Positions 47,861 to 59,971 of a DNA stretch of 64,000 nucleotides are shown here, one piece after another. The notes beneath the pieces were generated by a model that saw only the letters and a list, made by a program, of their open reading frames with translations, did no database searches and was not told the DNA's origin. Numbering within the stretch: the stretch's first letter is position 1; every line of letters starts with the position of its first letter. A program made the translations under genes and the position numbers. Source of the DNA: Plasmopara viticola (taxonomy: Eukaryota; Oomycota; Peronosporomycetes; Peronosporales; Peronosporaceae); assembly GCA_001695595.3 (NCBI GenBank), contig MBPM02000004.1, forward strand, positions 2,201,696-2,265,695, in the 5' to 3' direction.

Positions 47861-50800
47861 GATCTCCTACAGGCTTCAAATGAATATACCATCGAACTAT
47901 GTCGTGGCGGAAGACCGCTGCCAATGGGTCAAACACTGCTAGGACTCACGATAGGTCTCATAGCATTACTGAGTAGTCCCATAGCATGACACTAGACGTG
48001 CTAAGTGAAGTGCGGGCCATGTTATACTGCACCTTTTTTTTAATAAGTGTTTTCTATAACGAAAACCCAAACATATTGCAAAACCGTACTTCCCTAAGAA
48101 GGGTGGTTGTTCAGGGACCAAGTTTCGTTTTTTTAAAGCATGAGATAGCTGCCACTTTCCGTTCAGGCTTCGAACACAATAGATAACTGACGCATACGGA
48201 GTTTTCATAAACCGCATTGGATCATTTCTTGACTATCAAGCGAAGAAGTTATCAATAAACTGACACTGCTCTTGTGGCAGTGGCCAGTGTCTGGTACCAA
48301 AAAGCTTCGTTATTGCCACGAGATCAACTTTGCATCTCAATCCTTTATCCAGTTGGAGCTCTGTCTGGTGAATTTTATGATGGTGGATCTCTTAGCGCTG
48401 GTCCTTAATAAAGGATATACCGGATCCCAATTTTGAGCCAAGATACCACGAAAAAGACGATGAAAGGCAGTTTTGTTTAAATGAAAGGGCGTATCGATAT
48501 TGTATCTATCTTAGAAACGCACGTTTCTGATCTATTTGGCTTTCACGTCAGCTAAGAACCCAGTAGCTATAAGAATCTCGAGGCTCAATACTTCGGACAT
48601 ACTTTGTAGTGCCTCACGTGGTGTGTATAACGAAGAAAAATGCATTGTTTGCTCCTCTCTTAAGAGCGATCAAGATTCGAAAGGCAAAAATCCCATGGTT
48701 TAAACAATCTTGCACACATTATGAGGAAAATTTATTCTCTCAATAGGATGCCTCGCTTATTGGCGATAATCGTCTCCCTGTCTCGGAGAGTGCGCCCGCT
48801 GCTTGCGATCTTATAAAGCCCTCAGGAAAAAAAAATTACCAATAAGACAAGAGCGGAGTTTAACCCTACTATAAAAATCCGCTATGGGTCATTTTTGACT
48901 CTCTTCTACCACACCCTGACGTAGTTACAAGTAGATGAGACACTTTAAAGCTTGGGGGGATACATTGTTGTCTAAGACATGCAGCGCCAAATAGAGCGGC
49001 AAAAGACACCTTTGCTGATCTTGATCCTGTTATTTCGATGAATATTGAAAGCATGCACAATCCTTCTTCTATACTTTTTCTATTGTTTGAAGATTGGATT
49101 TGAGTGAGCAGTACGAATGAAGCATTTATTCAGGCTTGCAAACAAATTTTGCACGCCAAGCGCATGTGACCTTCTAAAGTAAGGAAGACAATAATCTAAG
49201 ACGGCACTTTCTCACGTAAAAGTTAAGTTCCTGGATTAACACCCACACGTAAACTTTTACCAAAAGAATCATTTAACACTGTGACTTTCTATAATAGATC
49301 TTCGTGAAACTCTCTGTAGTGTTCTCTGCTTCTAATACGTCGTGATACGAATATGTATATAGGCTGAGCTAAGCGCACAGAAAACAAGAAGGTTCGCAAC
49401 GCAAACACGTTGCGCACCAAAAGTATTAAAGCAATATTGATCAGTCGGCTCTACGCTACGACTTTTGCTTCTTTTAGCAATACTTTGTAGATCAAAGAAT
49501 CAAGTGCAAGCAAGAGCAGCTGCACTAGGCTTCTAATCATATCAAAATGCAAGCTATGTCTACAATCGCGACCAAAATTTTCTGCATCGTGCAACAATTG
49601 AAGATATTTCTGATGTCTTACTTGAGGTGTTTGAGCCAATTATACAGATCATACCACGACTCTATGGCTAATGACCGAGTGTATGGGATATTAAAAGTGT
49701 TAGTATCGATGATGTGCAATCCTATATAGATTACAACTACCAAGATATTATCGACACAAATAAAAAAGCATAAGACTGCTCTGACATCGTTAGAACGAAA
49801 ACTTGAAAGAAATTTGTAGGGAGACATTGTGGGTTGCAATTCAGCCTGGTCTTTGCGGTAAATTTTAATATGTATGCTTCTGCATGTTCCCACGTTAATA
49901 CAATCTCGAAATTTTTGTGTCAATTGATCTGCTAGGCGCCAAAAGTAGCGTGAACCATAATGTCATGACGTCCTTGATTCATGGCTCTTGTGGTGCTGTA
50001 AGCAAATCGTTGTTGCGTTGAAAGTAGAATAGATGCCTCAGAGGCACCCTTAGCCTTTAATAGAGATCAAGCACGCATTTGTCGATTTGTATCCGCTGTA
50101 TGAGCGACGATATTTGTCTAAAATAAGAGTAGCTCAAAGGACCAGGATACGAAACATGACTGTATTGAATTTTGATGTCGCACAAGCCTTACCTGGCTCA
50201 AATTTACAACTGTTACATCGATAACATTTAGTTTGTACCGCAATCATAGCTGTCAGGTATATGTAACGTATCTGCTCAAAAGAGGGGTAAGGACATATCA
50301 ACTGTAAAGCTGTTCGCGGTGAAATAAAGGGCGATTTGCTCGAGATTTTGATCGGTTGTTACTATGAGCCGAGCTTTTCTGCTTCCTGATTACTGTAGTT
50401 TTTCGTAAATGCGTCCGACAAAAATGACCGTGTGTATCTCATGTCCAAACTGTAAACCATTAAAAATGATTTTCGAAATTTAGAGCCGATAAGATCGAAG
50501 TAATTGATTACTGCTTGATTTGCTTGACTTAAGTAATTAGAGCATACAAACATTTGAAAGATTGCCAAGACAAGAGTCCAAATGTTAAGCACATATTTTG
50601 TTTTTGAAAGCTGAGCCTTATCGAATGCTAACTCCGGGAGCGCAACATACACCTTATCAATGTGTTTACTTATTTTATACTCATATGTCTCGCAGGATAC
50701 CGAAAGAAATGTGTCTCCTGTCTAAACTCCAGAAATTGATTTACATCAAGAATTAAAGATAAAACGTTCGCAATTCTTTGATTGTAAGCTAATGCATCAT

Positions 50801-52848
50801 CCTTTTTTGTCAAGAACTGAAATAGTGAGCAGTTAGTCATCGGAAGATCGCATGTCTTCATGGCTGTCTCCTTTGTCCAAGGTGCTGTGTGACCCCCTGA
50901 CAATTTCTCCTAATCGATCATATTTGAACATGTTCCACAAAGCTTTACTAAATTTATCAATTTAAATACAGCGCTCAACGCATGGAACTTGCGTGCATAT
51001 GAACGTCACATTTTTTTAAAAGATATAGTCCTGAGATATGACAAAGTCTTATAGCAGGGTACTGTATGATTTGGTATCAAGAAATTTAACTGTTACAAAA
51101 AAATTTTATAATGATAATGATGATACTGTTATTTTTGAGCTTTAAAGCTAATCTTTACCAAGAGCTGTCTTTTGCGTCAACGAGCACGTCTGTAATTATT
51201 CTTTCGATATAACTTACACCGAAGTCTGCACTTTCGTGCTTGGTCAAGTCCGTGTAGATAAAGTATGAACTTGACATGCGTTTTCTTTCCCGACTCGAAG
51301 AGTTTGTGTTCTTTCTCTCTGCCGGAAGAAAAGGCTAGATTTAATCAGCTAAGCTTTCTGGATTGAGACCTCGAAGTCACTACCTGCTTTTTGGCTTTCC
51401 AATCGCACATCTTGTATCTCATTGTGTTAAGATTGACTAAATGCCCTGATCAATGTATATAAGCTAATTTCTATTTTAATTCTGAAAATTTATTTGCAAA
51501 AGGCAGATCGGCTTATAGAAGTATGTCGCCAGTAAAACTTGTCGATTAAAGCTGTAAAGAATTATATGCTACACCACAAGGAAAAGTGCTTGAAAACAAC
51601 GCGTGTCAATCGACGAGCTCAAAGCTTTGTCGAGGAATCTTAAAACGTTTCCAAGTTCGAACGATAAGTACCATCCTTTTTAGGCAACTTCTTTACTGTA
51701 GTAGATTGACGAAAGACTACGCAGCCTATGCGGCGTTCCTTTATGAGCTAAACGAATTTAGTGTTTTACAATGTATATAAAAGAAAGGATTGTGGGCCCA
51801 CCAATACTATATTTATGCAAAGAGCAGAAAGTTTTGAGCTCCAAGAGGTCGATCCGCGTCGTTGTTAAAGGTGGTGCGTAAAGTACATTTGTATAAAATC
51901 CACCAAAATTAAAGATTATAGCAAAGCCTAGTTATATACCCGATCTACCCAATCCGCGTTGTATTTGGTCCCAAGCGACCTCCAATGTCAATGATTGGAT
52001 ATTAACCCTCGATATACCCCCGTTTTGGCTTAAACCTCGTCTTAAGTTGGCCATTTAACTCTCCAAGCTAAGTGACATAGCTATATAATATTGACAATTA
52101 AGCAGCCGTAACTTCGGGCGCGTGTACGGCACATACATCGCTATTGCATGCCAATTGCTTACGCGTGACGAAATCTTTAGCACTCATTTGCAGGCCCAAT
52201 CACTTGTCTCACTGTCGCATCGCTTCGCGATGGTGGTTTTCTGAAAAGATTTCTTGGGCCGACCCTCAAAAAGGCAGCGCGCCGTGGCTTGCATTTAGAC
52301 ATAAATTGGCAGATATATTCGAGCAAAGAGCAATTGATAGACTGTAGTGACTCCATCTTAGTGATCAGGCAGATGTATATCAAGATTGAGTGCAAAGCTC
52401 TGCTCTAACAACGTAAAATAGATGAGCCAAGAGCATGCTTAAATTAAAAAAATAAGATGTTGAAATGGAGTGGAGCTAAAGCACTGACAAATTATTTAGT
52501 ACATAATTACAGAAACCCACCTGCTTGATAAAAGCTTCCAAAGAAGACAAAGCGGGCCTGATCATATTTCTTTCGTAATCAAAGTTTTGTTTTCAACGAG
52601 AATTGATCAGGCCCAACATATATTTAGTGTGGACGTGATATAACGCACCTAGATGGAGTGTGTACCTCTCGCTCAAGATAAGAAACGATGCGTTAGTGAG
52701 GCTTAAAGCATACAGCTAGGAAGGCTCAGTACCAGTGAGGCTTGGTCGCTTAGTAAGGTTGCGAACAACGTAAGGCTAACGGATAATCAATGCCTGCAGG
52801 TGAACGATCACTACTGAGAGTGATTGTTACACTAGTTCTCTTTGAGGC
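47861..52848. other. Gene-free decayed sequence
   Basis: About 5 kb with no recognisable gene. Minus-strand open frames at 49451-49639 (KYLQLLHDAENFGRDCRHSL), 50362-50652 and 50670-50903 have plausible amino-acid composition but are short, in different frames, and match no family I know. Confidence 0.45.
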
Positions 52849-53510
52849 TTGACAACAATACGTACTGTATCATCCTTCATACGTTTGCATCATTGTCTTA
52901 TGGCAAGAAGGCAGCTTGCTATTGTGTCAAGCAGGCTCAGGGTTAAGCTGGGGCGCACTTTTCCCATCATGACCTGTTTAGGGTACGCAAGAAAGGTAAG
53001 ACAATGTCTTAAGACACAAAGAAGTCAACCAGATGTTCAAGGCAGATTGCCAGGTGATTTAAAGCCGAAGGTTGCAACTCAGTATATTGCGCTGATCTTA
53101 TAAGAAAATACAAAACTGGTTAGATGGGTCAATGCGATAACATAATATGTAATGTTCGAGGCAAGTGAATCCGAAACCTCCCAGACGATCGCCGGAAGCT
53201 ACAAGAAATGTGTCTTTTTGTCGTTTTGAAGTCAGCGAAGCAATTCGACACGATCAAGGACCAAATTTCATGCTGACGTTTTGGGCAATGCACCGCCTGA
53301 TAACGAAATTGCGCGCTGCCATAGCGATCTTAAGGCAATAAAACAGCAGATTGTATGCTGCCAATTTAGACTCGAGCACTAAAATAACTTTGCAGTAAAC
53401 TTAAAACATATCTAACACATATCTCACATACTGCATATAATCGCACTCAGGGTGAGACTCTATTTTATGGCGTATAAATAAGTGTTCGATCTAAGCTAAC
53501 GCTCGTGATC
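52849..53510 (+). pseudogene. Decayed Ty3/gypsy integrase remnant
   Basis: Plus-strand pieces in changing frames follow the order of an oomycete-type gypsy integrase: GYARKVRQCLKTQRSQP and VQGRLPGDLKP (end of the zinc-binding module and linker), then SESETSQTIAGSYKKCVF, then FEVSEAIRHDQGPNFM (second catalytic Asp region, normally IRHDRxPxFM), then FWAMHRLITKLRAAIA, and near 53450 GETLFYG. Several stops and indels interrupt it. No LTRs were found around it. Confidence 0.65.
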
Positions 53511-56500
53511 GTGAGGTTCTGACTCGCACCGATAGTGATACCGTTTATAACGGCAGCATTAGTATATTTGTGATCAAGGCAAGTAGGCGGTTTAACAAGA
53601 GATAAAAGCCTAAGCCACCACCAGCACAATAAAACTTAAGAGCAACAATCGCTATCAGCTGGATGTGTAGCATTTTATGTATGTATGGAAGCTGGATAAT
53701 ATGTATCGGAGTGATAAAATTGGTGGACCTGCATGCGGCACAGCTCGAGGCTGCAGGAATAGAATACTTTTTCTCTCGCTTATCTTCAAGATTAAACTTG
53801 TGAAAACCTTCCCAGGTTGACACTTATGATTGACGAGATAAGGCTTTGTTGAATAAAAAGCTGAGAGCGAAAGGTAAACATAGTACGCTTGAGATTGATT
53901 AGACCGCTGATGTAAGATTGGGCTGTGCGTACTCGCCTGATACGAGTACCTAGTTTGTGAAAAGGGTTATGATGAGCCAATAAAGATCGATTAAGTAAAT
54001 CAAAATTGATTTGATCCGATAATTTGAGCAAAAAAGGTTTTGATTCGGTGTGTTGAGGCCATGCGATTGCATGTAGAGCAAAGCAACTATCATTTGTGGT
54101 GGGTTGGCCATCATAAGGATAACGCATTTGCAGACTGGCTGCTAGTCATATGGCTTTTTTTGGTAAGTAATAAAGCGTATATTTTAATCACGTTATGATT
54201 CGAGTAATTGGTTTAGACCTAGTCAATCAAGATATTAAGCAGAACTAGTGCACTGAACCCCTCTATAGAAATAATTGAGACAACATTGTAAAGAATGTGT
54301 GATGAGCTATGAGCAAATGATTGATCTATCACCAGGGACATCGATAATCAAAACGCAAGAAGAAAAGCTTAATATACAATAAGGAGACCATTAAATGAAA
54401 GGCATAAGCGTACGAGAGAAACGCGGCTTGCGACGAGTTGTATGCACGTGAGTGGTGTCGCAAATAGATTGCGCTATGAATCGTTTCGCTCGGCCTATTT
54501 TAAAGCGTCAAAAGAGGTCATGGAGATCGCCAAACTTTTGATGCCAGAGTACCGAATATGGCACCCTCCCTTTGCAAAGAACTGAGGAAGGACGGATTTA
54601 CACAAAATCACACATTGCTTTTTTTTAAAGCATACTCATAAAAGGCAGCTGAAAGAAGACTTTTGGCTGGGTTCTCCGCTGGATCGATGTTGCGTCTTAA
54701 TTATTAAAAGACCATATACACGCGGCGAGGTGACGTTGAGTCGAGGTTATCAATAAGAGAATCGTGAGCTCTTAATACGACCAAAGGTCTTTCCTGATGT
54801 AGCCATATAACCGAAGGGTCTAAGAGAAGCATCTGCAGCTTACGAAAGCGAAGAGGAGGGCCTATTTTCAACAAGTCACTTGCTAGTCGTCTAAAGTCTT
54901 GCTAATTTCTTGATGGTAAAATATACGGCTCACTTGTCACAAAGAATAGCAACATGACTGTCTTCTTTGCAAAAAAAGTTTCCGGTTTAAAAACAAACCG
55001 AACAATTTCAATATATTGGTCGATGCGCTTAAGCGCAGGCCGAAGTTTGATCAGGCCCTTTCTTGCATTGTCAAAAGCTCTGCTGATGAACGAACTTGTC
55101 AGGTATACAAAAATACCGCTGATGGCATAGTCCTGTGCGTCGCAAGTGCCTTCGTCTCGCCCAACGACACCAGAGCAGCAGCCCAACAAAGGTTGTTCTA
55201 TGGGATAATGTACTTTTATGCTAGATCTTCAAGTATCATTCAATATTGACTTATATCAATCGAACAAAGGCTTTGCGAGACCCGCACTACTAGCACTGTA
55301 CGTACGCCAAAAGAGGATTCGGCATGAGCGCTTTCTCATATTGATATGGGAGCGTGGCAAGGCTAAGCCTAAACGGCTTCCACTTTCTCGGACAAACACG
55401 CAATTCACTATCTCCTTTAAATTTCTTTGCCGCAAAGGCATATTTGTTGCTTCTCTCGATAAGCTCGATGGTTCTTTGTGACCTACATTTTTTTGACTTG
55501 GCGGCTTAACAAACGTCCAGCGACTGATCTCTTTTAAAGTTAAACTGGACGAATATACCGTCAAAGTGCTCGCAAGCAAAAACCTACAGAAGTTTAAAAT
55601 GTGGCTGGGCGCTCGATAGTCATTAAACGCTATAGCATGCTTCTTGTTGTATCGAAGTCTTTTAGAGGCATATCATTCTCCCATTCAAATTTGAAAGTAA
55701 CTAGCGTTTAACTACAGTGCACAACACCGAGAAAATAAGAGCACTTTTTAACAATTGGTCTGGTCTGTGGAAGAATGGCGCTTGCAGAATGTGCAAGATT
55801 CCAATCACACATTACTGCCCCGACTGCCATTTAACGAAGCGCTACTCCAAAATTCATACAGTTGCTACAGTCTTATCCCGTGTGTCTGCTAGGAGCTGGC
55901 TACATCTATTTCGTGGCTTTTGCGTTCAAAGAGCTTGTGCAATCGGTCAAGTTCATTTCACGGGGACTAAAGGCGTGCTCGAAAATCTTTGAACTGCGTT
56001 CCGGATACGCGGCTGGGCTAGTCGGCAACTTTTTGTGGTGTGTGAACTTTAAATCTTGCGTGAGAATAACCTCTTTGTCGATTCTTGACAGCAACGTATG
56101 TTGACCGGAGACTCGCGTGTGGTCTGATCACGCTTAACCCTAAGACAACGTGGTTTGGAATACATGAAGTAATCTCCGTGTATAAAATCACTTGAGCACG
56201 AGCATCGTATTTAGTTGACAATAAATTGTATGCTACTGTTTGCTTAATCCCTTCCTCCCATAGATACCTTTTATAGTGAGTGCAAATTGAATTTTTCCGG
56301 ATTGGCACTTTAGAATGTAGCACCTGCTCGACACGCTTGAACAGAACGCCCGTCCACCTGATCAGGCTTTAGATCCTAATATTCTATCGTCAAAGAGAGC
56401 AGCTGCTGAGCCAATTGCATAAAAACCAGTCATCGCGGTCTGAAAGGCTTAATTTAACTCGACAAACGGCGCAATCGTTTGCTACAAAACATTAATATTT

Positions 56501-59397
56501 TACGAGATCAATACAGATTGATCTTAACTTTTTTGAGTTTTCAGATGACCTTATGGTAATGCCAAAAACGCCACCAATCGATCCTTTTTCAGCTTCTCTT
56601 TTTCATACCAAATGCGCTACCGATCTCACCAATCATTGATCTTCGATACCACATCGATCCATATAGCCAAACTCTGAATCCGCTAGCTGCCCGTGTTCTG
56701 CCTGTATGCCTTGGATACCATTGTCGAGCGGTAGACATCGTCTTCAGCTCCAATATTCCACGACTATCGTATCGTCGTTTAAGTACAACGACAATTGTCC
56801 TTATCTTCCCCAACCCGATCTGATCCAGGCTTTGGCCATTGCCTCCACTCTTCGATGGAAATGTATTGTACTAGCTCGACAGAATCGCATGCTTTGTCGT
56901 TTTTTAAAGGAAGACATTTGGGTATCTGCAGCGACTTTAAGCTTTTCAAGTGAAACGCAGGGCTCCTCAGCAAACCTACTACAAAATCTGGCTAGGAGCC
57001 TCGACTGAGGCTGTCAGCTAAGGAACTTTACTTCGGACTCTTCTGTGTCTACCGCTTTCTCTCTGTGATGTCGAAACCAAAAAGTGCGGCACTCGAAAGC
57101 ACGCGGAACTTCGGGGCGGAGTGACAATGTAACTTTAGAATCGCGTGCAAAAATTAAAGCAAAGCCGTCATCATTATCGTAATTCGAAATTTGCTACTAG
57201 AAAATGTATACAAATTACGGTCATCTACTCGCACAACTGAAAATAAAAATTGTCACCGAGAATTAGTTGGAAAGACTATCTTGACCAGCGACTCGAAATA
57301 CCATGCAACTCAATTTACTAGATGGATTAGCAAACCATATTGACCTACCATATTCGAGCTATTCGTTGATACACATGAGTTAGTTAGGATCAGAAAGCCT
57401 TTCAGACTCAAGTGAACCCTCAGTACAAGCGGTGGCCGAAAAGTATTTGCATGCCCGGGAGCTTTAAGGTACCTTCGAGCTTCAACAGAAATTTGCTGCC
57501 TCGGCATCTCATTCTTTTCATGCTAATTACACTTCACATCAAATATTATATATATGCTTCAATCCACGTGCTCGATAGGGTGCGGATTCAATCTGTGCGT
57601 GCTAAGCTTATAGCTTTTCGTTATTGACGATTTGCATAAACTGACATTGTAGTTAGAGCGTAAGCGTAGAAAAATACTTGGTAAATGCTGTGGCTTAGCG
57701 GTACAATAAAAAAGATCAAAATGCTTTTCGATTCGAGTTGTCTGCAGTACAAGTGTATCGAAACATGGTTTATTACCAGCTCTTCAAATGAGCAACCTAT
57801 TTGTCTTGCCAAACCTTTTTTTATTTTGTCTGCAACTATAATTCAAACCCGGCGAGCCTTTTAAGGGCTTGGTGTTTTTCGAGTTTGCTAGATCGAGGTC
57901 CCAGCGGGTGGAACCTCTTCTTCGCTTCGAGAATTTGGTCGATCTTCCTGACTTGCGATCGTGAGAGCCCTTATGGTCGCCGTTGGCTGTACCTTGCCGC
58001 AGATGCGGCATATTGTGAGCGCCATAGTATAGTGAAATTATCACCATCAGCCACTGCTACAGCCAATTTGCAGTAGAGTCATATAGTTCTGTTAAAAGAA
58101 CAAGTTCAAATGACACTCGACTATTGTTCAGGGATGATTAGCAGACCGAATTTTTGTAGCATTTGCTGTGTGTGTTGTTCAGCTTCTTGTCTAGGGAATA
58201 CGTAATAAAATATTGAGCCCATAATCTAATTTTTAATAGCCATATTTGATGACAGCGGTTTTGCAAATTATTTAGATCAACAACGAGTATGATTTTACAA
58301 GTAGATGTTTTCAAATATAAAAAATTACTTGACATCGTTACGGACAGCAAGTGAGCGCTAATCTCGCCGCACGCTCTATTGGCAGCTTTCACCGCCTAAC
58401 TTATCCGTTGTTTTAACAGCATTTGTCATATTTTTTGTGTACGGCAATTACTAAATTTACGTGCTCTTTGTTAATATAGCAATTGTACTATACAAGCAAA
58501 CGTGAGCTTTTGATATTTTAAAAGGTGAAATGACTTTCGTACAATCCAGGGTCGAGGTAAGATAACATTTTGCATCGCTAGTTATTCTATCAATTACTTG
58601 AATCGTAAGCTTGAGGTCGCATAGATGGTATTGCGTTGCGATAAATATGCAAGAAGCATAGATATTAGGTTATAGAGTCACTTTAAGCACCTTTTTTTCT
58701 TTGTCTTGTAAATTGTCATGCCAAAAGCCGGCTGCACGAAAATGATTAGGACTAATGGATACACGATGGAAACTTTGCGACGAAGACAGAACGGAAATTC
58801 ACGCGAATCTTCACCAAAGATGGCGCAATTTGTGTATTCAGCACCAGTCGTTACTGGAGTTACGACTTCTTTGTCTTGATAGCTGAGTGGATCACTCGAG
58901 ACTAGAGCTTAACCACACGAAACTTTGTTCCTATACCAAGTCCCAGATCTGTGTATAAACTTCGCATTCTCACTGCTAGAGCCTTCTTCTTGAATTCCAG
59001 CTTTTGAGGCTGAGCTTCGTTGAGATTAACGATATGCATATGCGTATCGATTCCATCTTTCAAAGAGCTAAAAGATACGATTCTGACTCTTCAATTATTT
59101 ATTGCACCACATCACCGCTATCGTGACACATCAGCGTCGTGATTTTTGTCAATATGGTGTACATTAATCCGTTCTTTTACCTATTTAGTATAAGCACGTT
59201 TGATGCAAGCATTTCTTCTGCAGTGCCCTGCAGTGCTTCAGACTGCATAAAAAAATTTCTGCAAGCTGCTTGCCCACAAATGAGAGGACTTCTAGCAAAT
59301 CAGGATACTTTCCATAATTCGGCTTTAAGCATCTACTTGAAATTATCCAATACCACTAATAAATTTTCTCCGAAGGGATTTCCGTCTGTATCTGTAT
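53511..59397. other. Gene-free subtelomeric sequence
   Basis: About 5.9 kb between the integrase remnant and the telomere tract with no recognisable gene. Minus-strand frames at 53792-54127 and 57784-58047, and plus-strand frames at 55717-55992, 55862-56104 and 56706-57008, are short and unassigned. Near 57.87-58.07 kb two minus-strand frames give protein-like pieces (YAASAARYSQRR, RSQVRKIDQILEAKKRFHPL) separated by a stop, possibly an old coding relic. Confidence 0.45.
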
Positions 59398-59690
59398 TTT
59401 AGGGTTTAGGGTTTAAGGTTTAGGGTTTAGGGTTTAGGGTTTAGGGTTTAGGGTTTAGGGTTTAGGGTTTAGGGTTTAGGGTTTAGGGTTTAGGGTTTAG
59501 GGTTTAGGGTTTAGGGTTTAGGGTTTAGGGTTTAGGGTTTAGGGTTTAGGGTTTAGGGTTTAGGGTTTAGGGTTTAGGGTTTAGGGTTTAGGGTTTAGGG
59601 TTTAGGGTTTAGGGTTTAGGGTTTAGGGTTTAGGGTTTAGGGTTTAGGGTTTAGGGTTTAGGGTTTAGGGTTTAGGGTTTAGGGTTTAGG
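59398..59690 (+). repeat. Internal telomere tract (TTTAGGG)n
   Basis: About 42 consecutive TTTAGGG units, with one variant TTTAAGG at 59412-59418. The G-rich strand runs left to right, as at a right chromosome end. It marks an earlier chromosome terminus onto which the retroelement was added. Confidence 0.97.
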
Positions 59691-59971
59691 ATTTATTAAA
59701 TTATGCAAGTTACTACACAAACTTAATTATTCCTAAAGAATAGTCCGAAATGATCCGATTGACTAATTCTTTCGCTGGTTTGCTTCTTCAGTAGGACTTG
59801 TTATTCTATAGTTGGACTTGGACCTTACGGACATCTTACCAAAACTCTAACTTGAAATTCATACTTGAAATTCATACTTGAAACTCATACTTGAATTTCA
59901 TACTTGAATTTCATACTTGAATTTCATACTTGAATTTCATACTTGAAATTTGTACTAGGGTTTAGGGTTTA
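59683..59971. repeat. Left copy of 289-bp direct repeat (element 3' side)
   Basis: Identical by eye to 63469-63757, offset 3786 bp. It starts GGTTTAGGATTTATTAAA and ends CTAGGGTTTAGGGTTTA. It contains eight 13-bp tandem units (ACTTGAAATTCAT and variants, 59850-59953). For the minus-strand element it is the 3' UTR, and the RT stop codon (59969-59971) is its last three bases. Confidence 0.92.

Noticed and set aside
59760..59800. Hammerhead-ribozyme-like core (CTGAAGA...GCGAAA on the minus strand) inside the 289-bp repeat, where PLEs often carry such ribozymes
   Set aside because: The core letters fit CUGANGA and GAAA, but stem II would be only two pairs with a bulge, stem III one pair, and stem I does not pair next to the core. 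A covariance-model search could still revisit it.
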